A stretch of DNA of 64,000 nt from Dallia pectoralis. Taxonomy: Eukaryota > Chordata > Actinopteri > Esociformes > Umbridae. Shown here one piece after another: positions 24,501 through 36,000 of this stretch. Where the stretch lies: positions 12,106,041 through 12,170,040 of the forward strand of contig CM055728.1 of assembly GCA_029465975.1 (NCBI GenBank). Direction: 5' to 3'. The position numbers and the translations under genes were made by a program. How positions within the stretch are numbered: position 1 is the first letter of the stretch; the number at the start of each line of letters is the position of its first letter. Under the pieces are notes generated by a model that worked only from the letters and a program-made list of their open reading frames with translations, did not search any database and was not told where the DNA came from.

Positions 24501-27500
24501 GTATGACACACGTCTCACAAACACGTCTCACACACATGTCACAGATTTGAAACAGGTCAAATACACACACATGTCACATTTGACACAGGTCAAATACGCA
24601 CACATGTCACATTTGACACAGGTCAAATACACACACACGTCACATTTGACACAGGTCAAATACACACACATGTCACATTTGACACAGGTCAAATACACAC
24701 ACACGTCACATTTGACACAGGTCAAATACACACACATGTCACATTTGACACAGGTCAAATACACACACATAATCACATACTGTACACACATAAACACTGT
24801 GTTATTATCTTCCTTTCCTCCACAGAAGCGTAGCGGAGTAGTCTGCCTAGACGATGACATAGATATAAAGACGATTTCCCAAGACCAGAAAAGTAACCAA
24901 CTGTCCATTATACTATCTGACAGACCCACCAACGGTCAGGTATTCCAAACCAAGTCTTATCCAAGTGAAATGACATACTTTATGAATCCCATAAGGAGTA
25001 ATTGAAGCAACGCCTACAAATATACAGTTTATTATTACAAGAACAGTAATTAATATTGTTAGCTTTAGTGTGTGTGCTGTCTGAAACGGAGCTCAAAGGG
25101 TGTATTTTGATACATGTCAGATTCGCTGAATATTTATTGTAATAAATAGTGCTGCTTATTAAAAAAATACGTACATTTTCTTGAATAAATACCTGGCAGA
25201 TATGGCAATTTTACAATTTCCTGCAGCCAAAGTCTGTGGACAGTGAAAAACATTCCCCTTTCAGTCAGGTGGAACAAGCCCTACATATTGTAATGTACTA
25301 CAGTGCAAGAAGAGTCATTTGGACTTGGATTTAGCCGAAAGTAACTGAGTAATGCATTATTTAAACCAAAAAAGAGACATGGGACTAAGTAACGCATCAG
25401 CGTGTGGCTTTGAGATTAAACCCACTTTACCGTTAGCAAGTATAAGTTAGTTATCACTGACTGGCTGTTGGATTACTGTAAATTTTACAATTTCCTACTG
25501 ACAGCTGGTTGCCAGATAGGTCATGCAATATTCACAACAACTTTCAGCAAGCTAAGAACCTTATGTTTCAGTGAAATGCCCAATTACCTCTTTAGAGCTC
25601 CCAATTGTTATATGGTCTAATAATAAACTGTGAAATGGAAGTATTAAAATAGGTTCTACATTTGTAACAAAATAACCTGTAACCCCTGGACCAGGCACAA
25701 CTTGCCAACTGAAGTGCAGAAACAAATACACAACATTTTAATTTTCACCTCATATTTTACTGTAATCAAGCTTGTACTATACCATAAACCTACTCACATT
25801 ATTTAAGTGTTTTGTAAGGAATAAAGGAATAAAGCAATATTTTTACACCATCACTCTCACCTCTGTGAGAACATTTTAATAACCCACTTTTTATTTAAAG
25901 ATAGCTCATAACACAGCTGAAGAATGCAGCTGTGTCACAGTCTTTGATAACCATTCTTCGTGTCAACCTCAGGTAAACTGGGCCTTTGAGAATGGTGCTG
26001 AGCCTGGTATCCATGGCGATGATCTAAAAACCCTGAAGTCTAGTACCAACAAAGTAGAGATGGGAAACTCCAGCCTCACCACACACACCCTCATCCTGGA
26101 CCTGTCCACAGCCAGCTTTGTCGACACAGTTACAATAAAAACACTGAGAAACGTATGTGTTCTGAATTTCTTTTAGATGTGGGCCATTGAGGGCAGCGGG
26201 TATGGAAAGTGTATACATAATAAAGAAAAACACATCAGTTAGTTTAGCCAAGTTAACAGATTTTTCTGAAATGTTTAATCGTTAGTGGCATTATGTTTGA
26301 AAATCAGTTATGTTAGTAATGTGGTCCTCTCATATGATCTTTTACTCATATTTTCTCTTTTTTTAATAGATTTTCAAGGACTTCAAAGCGATCGGCATTG
26401 CCATCTATTTAAGTGGATGCCAAGGTGAGTGTCATTATTCAGGCTGATGTTGTACTGGGACCCATCGACCTGGTCATTGGTCCCTAGGATGCATGTCTTT
26501 ATGGAGCTTGTACAGGTCACCAGTGTAAACATAATCAAGTCTAAAGGTGCAAAATGCTCTCGCTTCTAAGCCCAAACCAAATGCTTATACTGTAAGGGCC
26601 CAAGCCTTTAGCCCTAACCTAGTGCTTATACTGTAAGGGCCCAAGTCTTTAGCCCTAACCTAGTGCTTATACTGTAAGGGCCCAAGTCTTTAGCCCTAAC
26701 CAAGTGCTTATACTGTAAGGGCCCAAGTCTTTAGCCCTAACCAAGTGCTTATACTGTAAGGGCCTAAGTCTTTAGCCCTAACCTAGTGCTTATACTGTAA
26801 TGGCCCAAACCTTTAGCCCTAACCTAGTGCTTATACTGTAAGGGCCCAAGCCTTTAGCCCTAACCTAGTGCTTATACTGTAAGGGCCCAAGTCTTTAGCC
26901 CTAACCAAGTGCTTATACTGTAAGGGCCCAAGCCTTTAGCTTAAACCTAGTGCTTATACTGTAAGGGCCCAAGTCTTTAGCCCTAACCTAGTGCTTATAC
27001 TGTAAGGGCCCAAGCCTTTAGCCCTAACCTAGTGCTTATACTGTAAGGGCCCAAGTCTTTAGCCCTAACCAAGTGCTTATACTGTAAGGGCCCACACCTT
27101 TAGCCCTAACCTAGTGCTTATACTGTAAGGGCCCAAGTCTTTAGCCCTAACCAAGTGCTTATACTGTAAGGGCCCAAGCCTTTAGCCCTAACCTAGTGCT
27201 TATACTGTAAGGGCCCAAACCTTTAGCCCTAACCAAGTGCTTATACTGTAAGGGCCCAAGTCTTTAGCTTAAACCTAGTGCTTATTCTGTAAGGGCCCAA
27301 GCCTTAAGCCCTAACCTAGTGGTTATACTGTAAGGGCCCAAGCCTTTAGCTTACACCTAGTGCTTATACTGTAAGGGCCCAAGCCTTTAGCTTAAACCTA
27401 GTGCTTATTCTGTAAGGGCCCAAGTCTTTTGCCCTAACCAAGTGCTTATACTGTAAGGGCCCAAGCCTTTAGCCCTAACCTAGTGCTTATACTGTAAGGG

Positions 27501-29422
27501 ACCAAGTCTTTAGCCCTAACCAAGTGCTTATACTGTAAGGGCCCAAGCCTTTAGCTTAAACCTAGTGCTTATACTGTAAGGGCCCAAGCCTTTAGCCCTA
27601 ACCTAGTGCTTATACTGTAAGGGCCCAAGCCTTTAGCCCTAACCTAGTGCTTATACTGTAAGGGCCCAAGCCTTTAGCTTAAACCTAGTGCTTATACTGT
27701 AAGGGGCCAAGTCTTTAGCCCTAACCTAGTGCTTATACTGTAAGGGCCCAAGCCTTTAGCTTAAACCTAGTGCTTATACTGTAAGGGCCCAAGTATTTAG
27801 CCCTAACCTAGTGCTTATACTGTAAGGGCCCAAGCCTTTAGCCCTAACCTAGTGCTTATACTGTAAGGGCCCAAGTCTTTAGCCCTAACCAAGTGCTTAT
27901 ACTGTAAGGGCCCAAGCCTTTAGCCCTAACCTAGTGCTTGTACTGTAAGGGCCCAAACCTTTAGCCCTAACCAAGTGCTTATACTGTAAGGGCCCTAGCC
28001 TTTAGCCCTAACCTAGTGCTTATACTGTAAGGGCCCAAGCCTTTAGCCCTAACCTAGTGCTTATACTGTAAGGGCCCAAGCCTTTAGCTTAAACCTAGTG
28101 CTTATACTGTAAGGGCCCAAGCCTTTAGCTTAAACCTAGTGCTTATTCTGTAAGGGCCCAAGTCTTTAGCCCTAACCTAGTGCTTATACTGTAAGGGCCC
28201 AAGCCTTTAGCCCTAACCTAGTGCTTATACTGTAAGGGCCCAAGCCTTAAGCCTTAACCTACTGGTTATACTGTAAGGGCCCAAGGCTTTAGCTTAAACC
28301 TAGTGCTTATACTGTAAGGGCCCAAGCCTTTAGCTTAAACCTAGTGCTTATTCTGTAAGGGCCCAAGCCTTAAGCCCTAACATAGTGGTTATACTGTAAG
28401 GGCCCAAGCCTTTAGCTTAAACCTAGTGCTTATACTGTAAGGGCCCAAGCCTTTAGCTTAAACCTAGTGCTTATTCTGTAAGGGCCCAAGTCTTTTGCCC
28501 TAACCTAGTGCTTATACTCTAAGGGCCCAAGCCTTTAGCCCTAACCTAGTGCTTATACTGTAAGGGCCCAAGCCTTTAGCTTAAACCTAGTGCTTATACT
28601 GTAAGGGCCCAAGCCTTTAGCCCTAACCTAGTGCTTATACTGTAAGGGCCCAAGTCTTTAGCCCTAACCTAGTGCTTATACTGTAAGGGCCCAAGACTTT
28701 AGCTTAAACCTAGTGCTTATACTGTAAGGGCCCAAGTCTTTAGCCCTAACCTAGTGCTTATACTGTAAGGGCCCAAGCCTTTAGCCCTAACCTAGTGCTT
28801 ATACTGTAAGGGCCCAAGCCTTTAGCCCATGTGCTGCTTTTCACCTTCATGCCTCTTGGCCAAATGACACTTAATGATAGGCCTTAGGTGAGCCTTCAGT
28901 AAGAGCAGCAACCATCCTTGTTAACCCAAATCCAATAAACACGTCCACATGATCCATGCTAGTAGCTATCCCAGTTAGCATCAATGGTCGTTACGAGCTC
29001 CTTGTCTGCGTTCTGATGAGTGGAACTGGGAGTTTGCATACTCATGATGGTCTTCTGTAGTTGTATGCACGGGGTACATTGTCTAATTGCGTTTGTCTTT
29101 ATTCTAGTCTGCGTTGTAAAGCAGTTAACCAACGCAGGCTTCTTCTGTGAGTCCATCCCTAAAAACTGTCTGTTTGCTACGGTCCACGACGCCGTGCTAT
29201 ACAGCATTCGGATACATGAGGACAAAGGCCTACCCAGCTACGATTCTGCTCTGGTGAGTGGAGCAAACTGGAACTTTTCTTAAAAGACTAGCAGATTCCT
29301 AATGATTTTTTAATCAGCCATACTGGAAATTAATTAATCAATGTATTGATTAATATGATCACAGAATCGTACATTTTGTCTAACACCATTTTCTCAATTA
29401 GAACATCAGCACTAAGATGTAA
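16868..29422 (+). CDS. slc26a6: SLC26A6-type anion exchanger, complete 19-exon gene (gene A)
   Basis: Predicted plasma-membrane anion exchanger (Cl-, HCO3-, oxalate, sulfate in the family) of 760 codons, the usual SLC26A6 length. Exons joined by GT-AG with compatible phases: 16868-16989, 18989-19128, 19729-19839, 20131-20471, 20864-21016, 21598-21680, 21991-22138, 22531-22644, 22730-22807, 22904-22999, 23090-23196, 23982-24051, 24148-24240, 24390-24500, 24826-24939, 25973-26152, 26370-26424, 29108-29253, 29402-29422. The start is the ATG in GCCATGG. Visible features: the RDNALGDL and GLYTSFYP signatures; NGT/NGS glycosylation sites in an extracellular loop (exon 4); conserved Ser391-Arg392; a STAS domain from about residue 515, with a Lys/Glu-rich insert (553-589); and a C-terminal STKM, a class I PDZ-ligand pattern. 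Residue 87 is Met where the family has Gln. The long tracts similar to A6 (for example GYRVDSNQ) favour A6 over A3. Introns carry several minisatellites. Confidence 0.93.
17096..17760. mobile_element. Tc1-like non-autonomous element in gene A intron 1
   Basis: Left end CATCGTTCAAAAGTTGGAGG and the tract GTGTTCCAATGGCAGGTTTT recur in inverted form near the right end (CGCCATTGGAACACAGGA). Such Tc1 sequences are common in fish introns. No open transposase frame. Confidence 0.6.
20519..20765. mobile_element. Tc1-type fragment in gene A intron 4
   Basis: CAGTGAACTCTGAAAGTATT resembles a Tc1 inverted-repeat tip (CAGTG...GAAAGTATTTGGAC). The rest is a short non-coding fragment. Confidence 0.4.
20995..21475 (+). 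repeat. 70-bp array that repeats the exon 5 end and splice donor
   Basis: Seven units of exactly 70 bp. Each contains the last 21 bases of gene A exon 5 and its donor (AATAGAACTCATAGTG|GTAAGT). GT dinucleotides fall at 21017, 21087, 21157, 21227, 21297, 21367 and 21437; six read GTAAGT and the last GTACGT. The array arose by duplication across an exon-intron junction. Confidence 0.95.
21527..21564. repeat. (GT)n microsatellite, gene A intron 5
   Basis: Nineteen GT units about 35 bp before the exon 6 acceptor; part of the acceptor's upstream tract. Confidence 0.95.
22365..22528. repeat. Pyrimidine tract, gene A intron 7
   Basis: CTCTCT/CCCCCT-rich low-complexity DNA running up to the exon 8 acceptor, an unusually long polypyrimidine tract. 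Confidence 0.9.
24540..24775. repeat. 33-bp minisatellite, gene A intron 14
   Basis: About seven copies of a 33-bp unit containing CACATTTGACACAGGTCAAA and CACACAC. The core TTTGAC-ACAG-GTCAAA is a short inverted repeat. Because 33 is divisible by three, it is open on both strands, which creates spurious reading frames. Confidence 0.9.
26570..28828. repeat. 42-bp minisatellite, about 53 copies, gene A intron 17
   Basis: Unit contains GTGCTTATACTGTAAGGGCC then CAAGCCTTTAGCCCTAACC. Variant units differ mainly at CCCTAACC versus CTTAAACC and AAGCC versus AAGTC. The array fills most of the 2.68-kb intron between exons 17 and 18. Confidence 0.95.
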
Positions 29423-29600
29423 CAGACGCAGGAGACACTTTAATCCCTTCACAATCCAACGTTCTACCCTTCGTATTCCCCGTTCCATCACGGCTCCATC
29501 AACAAGCATCTCTAAAAAATGCCGATGCCAGATTCTCCGGAGATCATGAACATGGCTTTTATACATCGTAATGAGGCTGCTTGCAGGTATCTATGTTCGT

Positions 29601-29606
29601 AATAAA
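29601..29606 (+). promoter_or_regulatory. Candidate poly(A) signal of gene A
   Basis: A canonical AATAAA lies 179 bp after the gene A stop codon. It is the first such hexamer seen downstream and would give a short 3' UTR. Use is inferred. Confidence 0.5.
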
Positions 29607-30159
29607 TGGAAGGTAAAACGGGAAAGAAAGGTGACTGTGAGGAGGGAACTGAGTAACTGGGGTTAAAGATCTGTGCTGTTTAGTTGTTTTAGTTGTTTAG
29701 TGCTTGTAAGTGATGCCACATTACTACTGCTAATGCATTATGCAAGTGCTTTATAATATCCCTGACCAACTCAAAATAATGTTATTCTGAGGGATGCCCT
29801 TGCTTTGGGACAATGATTTTCCTGTCCACAATTCAGTGCCAAAATAATTAGAATAATAATATATTGATGTTATATATAGTTTTTGGGGTGTTTATGAATG
29901 TTTCCAAACTTTTTATACATGTTTAATCATTTTTCTTATTCCATTGTAGTCAATGGAAATTGATGACCATGCAAAACGTCACATCCATTGTTCTCTGTAA
30001 CAAAGTCTCCAAAAAGGACAAATGTTGAAAATTAGATTTCATATAAAAAATCTGAGAGCTTCATGTATAATAGCTATAGACACAATGACTCGAATTATTT
30101 ATCTGTAATATTGTTGATACATTCTGCCATTTCCCTCTCACACTATTTAAACAATTCCG

Positions 30160-31222
30160 ATAAGACTCAGATCTATGTGCCACTGTGGTTCTTATTCTTT
30201 TATTGATGTGGATATGTGTCAGCAGATCTATGTGCCACTGTGGTTCTTATTCTTTTATTGATGTGGATATGTGTCTGCAGATCTATGTGCCACTGTGGTT
30301 CTTATTCTTTTATTGATGTGGATATGTGTCTGCAGATCTATGTGCCACTGTGGTTCTTTCTAAACAATGTGGATATGTGTCAGCAGATCTATGTGCCACT
30401 GTGGTTCTTATTCTTTTATTGATGTGGATATGTGTCAGCAGATCTATGTGCCACTGTGGTTCTTATTCTTTTATTGATGTGGATATGTGTCAGCAGATCT
30501 ATGTGCCACTGTGGTTCTTATTCTTTTATTGATGTGGATATGTGTCAGCAGATCTATGTGCCACTGTGGTTCTTATTCTTTTATTGATGTGGATATGTGT
30601 CAGCAGATCTATGTGCCACTGTGGTTCTTATTCTTTTATTGATGTGGATATGTGTCAGCAGATCTATGTGCCACTGTGGTTCTTTCTAAACAATGTGGAT
30701 ATGTGTCAGCAGATCTATGTGCCACTGTGGTTCTTATTCTTTTATTGATGTGGATATGTGTCTGCAGATCTATGTGCCACTGTGGTTCTTATTCTTTTAT
30801 TGATGTGGATATGTGTCAGCAGATCTATGTGCCACTGTGGTTCTTATTCTTTTATTGATGTGGATATGTGTCAGCAGATCTATGTGCCACTGTGGTTCTT
30901 TCTAAACAATGTGGATATGTGTCAGCAGATCTATGTGCCACTGTGGTTCTTATTCTTTTATTGATGTGGATATGTGTCAGCAGATCTATGTGCCACTGTG
31001 GTTCTTATTCTTTTATTGATGTGGATATGTGTCTGCAGATCTATGTGCCACTGTGGTTCTTATTCTTTTATTGATGTGGATATGTGTCAGCAGATCTATG
31101 TGCCACTGTGGTTCTTATTCTTTTATTGATGTGGATATGTGTCTGCAGATCTATGTGCCACTGTGGTTCTTATTCTTTTATTGATGTGGATATGTGTCAG
31201 CAGATCTATGTGCCACTGTTTT
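30160..31222. repeat. 55-bp minisatellite downstream of gene A
   Basis: About 19 copies of a 55-bp unit with GATGTGGATATGTGTCAGCA and GATCTATGTGCCACTGTGG. A 51-bp variant (TTCTTTCTAAACAAT) recurs three times, so multi-unit blocks have themselves been duplicated. Confidence 0.93.
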
Positions 31223-31719
31223 TTTTCTTGTGGTCTCCCACTCAACCAAAGTTATCCCTCTGTGGTATTTGTCAACATGCTGGTGATCTAAGTTATTTTA
31301 CTGTGAAAGCAAGAAATACGATTTTTGTTTTGTTATCTAGCATAAATTCATTGCACACTCTCTGTACATCTTAAACAATTACTGAATGCAAAGTTAAATA
31401 GAGTAAAATACAGCAGTATAATAGTCTTCATTTCATTATCAATTATATGACTTTCATAATCAGTACCTTAACATGTGTAGAACTATTTCTCATGTTATTA
31501 CTTGGTACCTGCTGCACTAGATTTTAAAACACTTTAGATTATTTCCTGTATTGATTTGTTTGTTAAGTCCGAGTTCAGCCATTTAAACATCTCTCTGGAT
31601 GTAACATGAAGTTGAGAATGATACGCATTAGAGATAATAGGGCTAAGATAGGCTAACATAATGACTGTTTCCTCCTTGAAGTAATGTGGGATCTGTGCAT
31701 GTAGAAAACACACAATCAA

Positions 31720-32135
31720 ACTAGACATAAGCATACTCAAAAATATATAGATAAATATCACAATTACAAATGTGTCTGAATAGTATTAGACATGTGTTGG
31801 ACATGTATGTATATGTAAATAAAATAAAGATGGTCCCATCTTGTACTATTGCTTCTTTAAGTTTCACTGGGCTCATGTTTGGCCTAGTTTGGCTGAAATG
31901 TCGTCTTCTTTTGGGTTCCAATTTTAGGTGAAGAAGGAATGTGATAGATGAGGAAACACTGTTGGATCTAGTGGTGTCTGGGATGTACACTTCTGGCTTG
32001 CCTATTGGTTTAAGCAACAATTCACTTGCAACAAAAACATTGGTGTGTTCTTTTCTTTCAAGCTCTATTGCAACATTCAAGGTTCCTATTATAAAACTTA
32101 CAGAAAATACATAGAGACCGACTACCACAAAAAGA
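31720..32135 (-). other. Orphan exon-like open frame, function unknown
   Basis: On the minus strand a 135-codon frame begins just after a good acceptor (TTTGACTTTGTTTTCAG at about 32132). It opens with a hydrophobic helix (VVGLYVFSVSFIIGTLNVAI) and continues with a polar, basic segment (LKLEPKRRRHF). I recognise no family. It could be a terminal exon of an unannotated gene or chance. Confidence 0.3.
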
Positions 32136-32357
32136 CTGAAAACAAAGTCAAATTGTTAAGGCAAGCAGAGCTACTGAATGTACCTAGTGAACTCAACTGA
32201 ACATCAATACATTGTCTCACATGAACTTTGAGAACCCAGACTGTAATGAAATAAAAATATAGACCCAGATCGATGTTCTACCAAAATGGGGACAGTGATA
32301 TTGATGTGTGCTTAAGCAGTGGCAAAGAAATGTCCCGTTTCCCCCGTGTCTCAACCT

Positions 32358-32560
32358 AACCTAACACAATGTAAATTACAGCTGTACTGAAGCCAGCACT
32401 TAGCTCCTCCATGACAATGTAAAATACAGCTGTACTGAAGCCAGCACTTAGCTCCTCCATGACAATGTAAAATACAGCTGTACTGAAGCCAGCACTTAGC
32501 TCCTCCATGACAATGTAAAATACAGCTGTACTGAAGCCAGCACTTAGCTCCTCCATGCCA
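32358..32560. repeat. 48-bp tandem repeat, four copies
   Basis: Unit contains AATACAGCTGTACTGAAGCC and AGCACTTAGCTCCTCCATG. Includes the palindrome CAGCTG. Copies nearly identical. Lies past the 3' end of the kelch gene. Confidence 0.93.
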
Positions 32561-32586
32561 ATCTACGCTGAGCAAAACACACATCC

Positions 32587-32592
32587 TTTATT
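32587..32592 (-). promoter_or_regulatory. Candidate poly(A) signal of the kelch gene
   Basis: AATAAA on the minus strand, about 470 bp past the kelch stop codon and just beyond the 48-bp array. Placement only; no other support. Confidence 0.25.
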
Positions 32593-33063
32593 TTGCCAAC
32601 TATACATCGGTCGATGTGGCAGGCCTCTCTATAAACACAAGATCGATATATATTTGGAACAAGTCTCCGGGTGAAAGTCATATGATGGAGTACATTTCAT
32701 GAATAAACATGGAGAAACTGTGCAAGTTGAAGATCCAAAAATTTGTTTGCATTTAATTAACAGCAATTGAAAGACAAGGATTCTCCTAAATTAATTTTCC
32801 TTAAAACACATTGACAGAAAAATTACATGTCAATCAACCAAAACGGATTGCTTCAGTTTTGCATTCTAAGAGTGAGAACACAATACCGACTGTTTAAAAC
32901 ATGGTCATTAATCATAATCATTAATCAATATTAGTTATTTTTTGCTTTTCATTGTATTATTGTATATTTAATTATTTTGTGTCATTCTAAACTCATGCTA
33001 CAGCAGTACATGCTCATCGAAGGCAGTGGATTCAGACAGTGTACGGAACAGGGGAATCCTACA

Positions 33064-36000
33064 TCAGGATTCAAAGTTGCGGGCCGAGAGGTCACGGAGG
33101 TTAAAGTTGGCCACCAGACAGACGTCATAGCTGTCATGCATGGCTGCTCGCCGCTCCACCACCATCCACACGTTGTCCCTGGGATCCAACTCCAAGATCT
33201 CCTTGGTAATAACCTCATGGCGACCTGTGATAGATGAATCATTCACTTATACATTATATTATGAATTAATGGACGTACATGCGTTTGGTTCTCACCAGCT
33301 CCCTTATAGTAGCCACAGAGGTATAGCTTTCCGTTCACCTCCCCAATGTTAGTGGCGTTGGTTCAGAGTGAGAGGAGAGAGGTTGGGAGCGTAGGTCCGG
33401 ACCTCCAGGCATCTTCTTCTGGGTTGTAGATCTCCACTGAGCTCAAACATCGCCGCGATTGCCCACGGTCCTCCCCCTCACATCCAATTCCACCTGGAGG
33501 CCTCACATACAAGTTTACAAATGGAAGCATTTAATAAATGCTTCCATTTGGAGGAAATTTGAACCAGAACAATTTGGAACCTTCATGTGTAGTCTGACCT
33601 AGAACGTAGATCTCTCCATTGAGTGCAGCGACCCCACAGCGATAGCGGGAGTACCTCATGTTCTCACACTCAATCCATCGGTCTTTAACCGGGTCAAACT
33701 GGAACACGCGGCTACTCAACCGGTCTGGCTCATCGTCTGGATGGTCTGTCTGTGGAGGGGTGGGGAGGGGGAAAAAAGTAGGAAAGGTAGGGGTCAGGGT
33801 TAAACATTGTTCAAAGTCTTATTTTCTGTTTATATAAAGATCCCGTTGGGTATTTATTAATTTGAATTTATTTGAAAAAGGTTTGAATTGATTGATTGAC
33901 AGACCTGACACCTGTCAGGGTCTGCCATGCAGATCCCAAGGAGTAGACACAATCGCAGAGAAGCTTTTCCAACAAAGGGTTTTTATTCTCATCCAGGCAG
34001 GAACAGGCACAAGAAACGAGAACTTAAACAAGACACACACAAATCACAAATTAAACAAGGAACCACAGAACAGGATAACATTAACCTAATACACAATGAA
34101 CATGAACTACAGTGTAACCAAAACTGACCCTACATCCAATAGTAAACATAAAACATCTAAGAAACAACAAACAAGAAAACATAATTGTGTTAACAGCACG
34201 AGCAACGTAGAAACAGAGAAACATACCTTAAACAATGCCCCGACACCAACAGACTGACAAGACCCACACTAAATACAGACACTAACGAACCAAACACAAA
34301 CAGACATGAAACAGAAACCCCACGTACCTTAAACAATGACCCGACAAACACACAGGAAAACAGGGAAGACTAAATACAAAACGTAACGAGGACTAACCAG
34401 CAACAGGTGAGAAAAAGGGCGGGAAAATTAAGGTAATAGGGGAAATAAAAGTACCAGGATGAAACACTAGGAACACCCACAAGATGGAGACAAACAAGCA
34501 CACCACAACACAGGAACACACGGGAACACCCGTGAACCATGACAGTACCCCCCTCAAGGCGCGGCTCCAGAAGCGCCAAAAAATAAACTAAAACCCCGAC
34601 TACGAACTGCAGCGGGGAGGCGGCAGAGGAGGTGGGGAGGGATGGAGGCGAGAACCAAAAAAAAACCTGGAACAGGGACAGAGTCCAGGGAATAGTCCAG
34701 TTTCTCAGGGGGCAAGAGGACAGTGCCAGCAAGACACAGAGTCAGGAGGCCGGACCGGAGAGGGCGGAGCAGAGACCCGGCCGGGCGGATGCGGGTCAGG
34801 AGGCCGTAACGGCTGAGGCGGGCCAGAGGACAGGACGGGCGGATGCGGGTCAGGAGGCCGGACAGGCGTAGGCGGAGCAGAGGTCCGGAAGGACGGATGA
34901 GGGTCAGGAGGCCGGACAGGCAAGGACAGCTCGGGCGACCGGACAGGCAAGGACGGCGGATCAGGTGGTCTACCCGACGGGAACGGGTCAGGAGGTCGAC
35001 CCGGAGGATGCAGGTCAGAAGGCAGATCAGGAGGGTGCAGGTCTGGAGGCCGGACAGGAGGAGACGGGTCTGGAGGCCGGAGGAGACGGGTCAGGAGGCA
35101 GTGCCGGAGGAGACGGGTCAGGAGGCAGTGCCGGAGGAGACGGGTCAGGAGGCAGGGCCGGAGGACACGGTTCAGGTGGCCGTGCCGGAGGACACGGTTC
35201 AGGTGGCCGTGCCGGAGGACACGGTTCAGGTGGCCGTGCCGGAGGACACGGTTCAGGTGGCCGTGCCGGAGGACACGGTTCAGGTGGCCGTGCCGGAGGA
35301 CACGGTTCAGGTGGCCGTGCCGGAGGACACGGTTCAGGTGGCCGTGCCGGAGGACACGGTTCAGGTGGCCGTGCCGGAGGACACGGTTCAGGTGGCCGTG
35401 CCGGAGGACACGGTTCAGGTGGCCGTGCCGGAGGACACGGGTCAGGTGGCCGTGCCGGAGGACACGGTTCAGGTGGCCGTGCCGGAGGACACGGTTCAGG
35501 TGGCCGTGCCGGAGGACACGGTTCAGGTGGCCGTGCCGGAGGACACGGTTCAGGTGGCCGTGCCGGAGGACACGGTTCAGGTGGCCGTGCCGGAGGACAC
35601 GGTTCAGGTGGCCGTGCCGGAGGACACGGTTCAGGTGGCCGTGCCGGAGGACACGGTTCAGGTGGCCGTGCCGAGGACACGGAGGACACGGTTCAGGTGG
35701 CCGTCCCGGAGGACACGGTTCAGGTGCTCGTGCCGGAGGACACGGTTCAGGTGGCCGTGCCGGAACTGGTTTTGGCCCGGCAACAGTCCTTGGCCCGGGA
35801 ACTGTCCCGGCCAGGATGACGGCCTTGGGCATAGGACGGGGCTCGAGAACAGGACGGGGGACCGGACTGGGGTCAGGCAGGGGGACAGGACTGGAGTCAG
35901 GCAGGGGGACAGGACTGGAGTCAGGCAGGGGACAGGACTGGAGTCAGGCAGGGGGACAGGACTGGAGTCAGGCAGGGGGACAGGACTGGAGTCAGGCAGG

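Noticed and set aside
24528..25005. Overlapping 134- and 152-codon frames on opposite strands
   Set aside because: Produced by the 33-bp repeat in gene A intron 14; only 24826-24939 is real exon.
26570..28828. CRISPR-like or telomere-like array
   Set aside because: The repeats are contiguous 42-bp units without unique spacers, in a eukaryotic intron. Only one CCCTAA per unit, so not telomeric DNA.
16868..29422. Gene A as SLC26A3 or pendrin
   Set aside because: The membrane-domain tract SISLGKTFGLKHGYRVDSNQ, the overall length of 760 and the Lys-rich STAS insert fit A6 better. A phylogeny would settle it.
30216..31374. Series of 68-codon frames (MSADLCATVVL-type)
   Set aside because: Copies of one frame in the 55-bp minisatellite.
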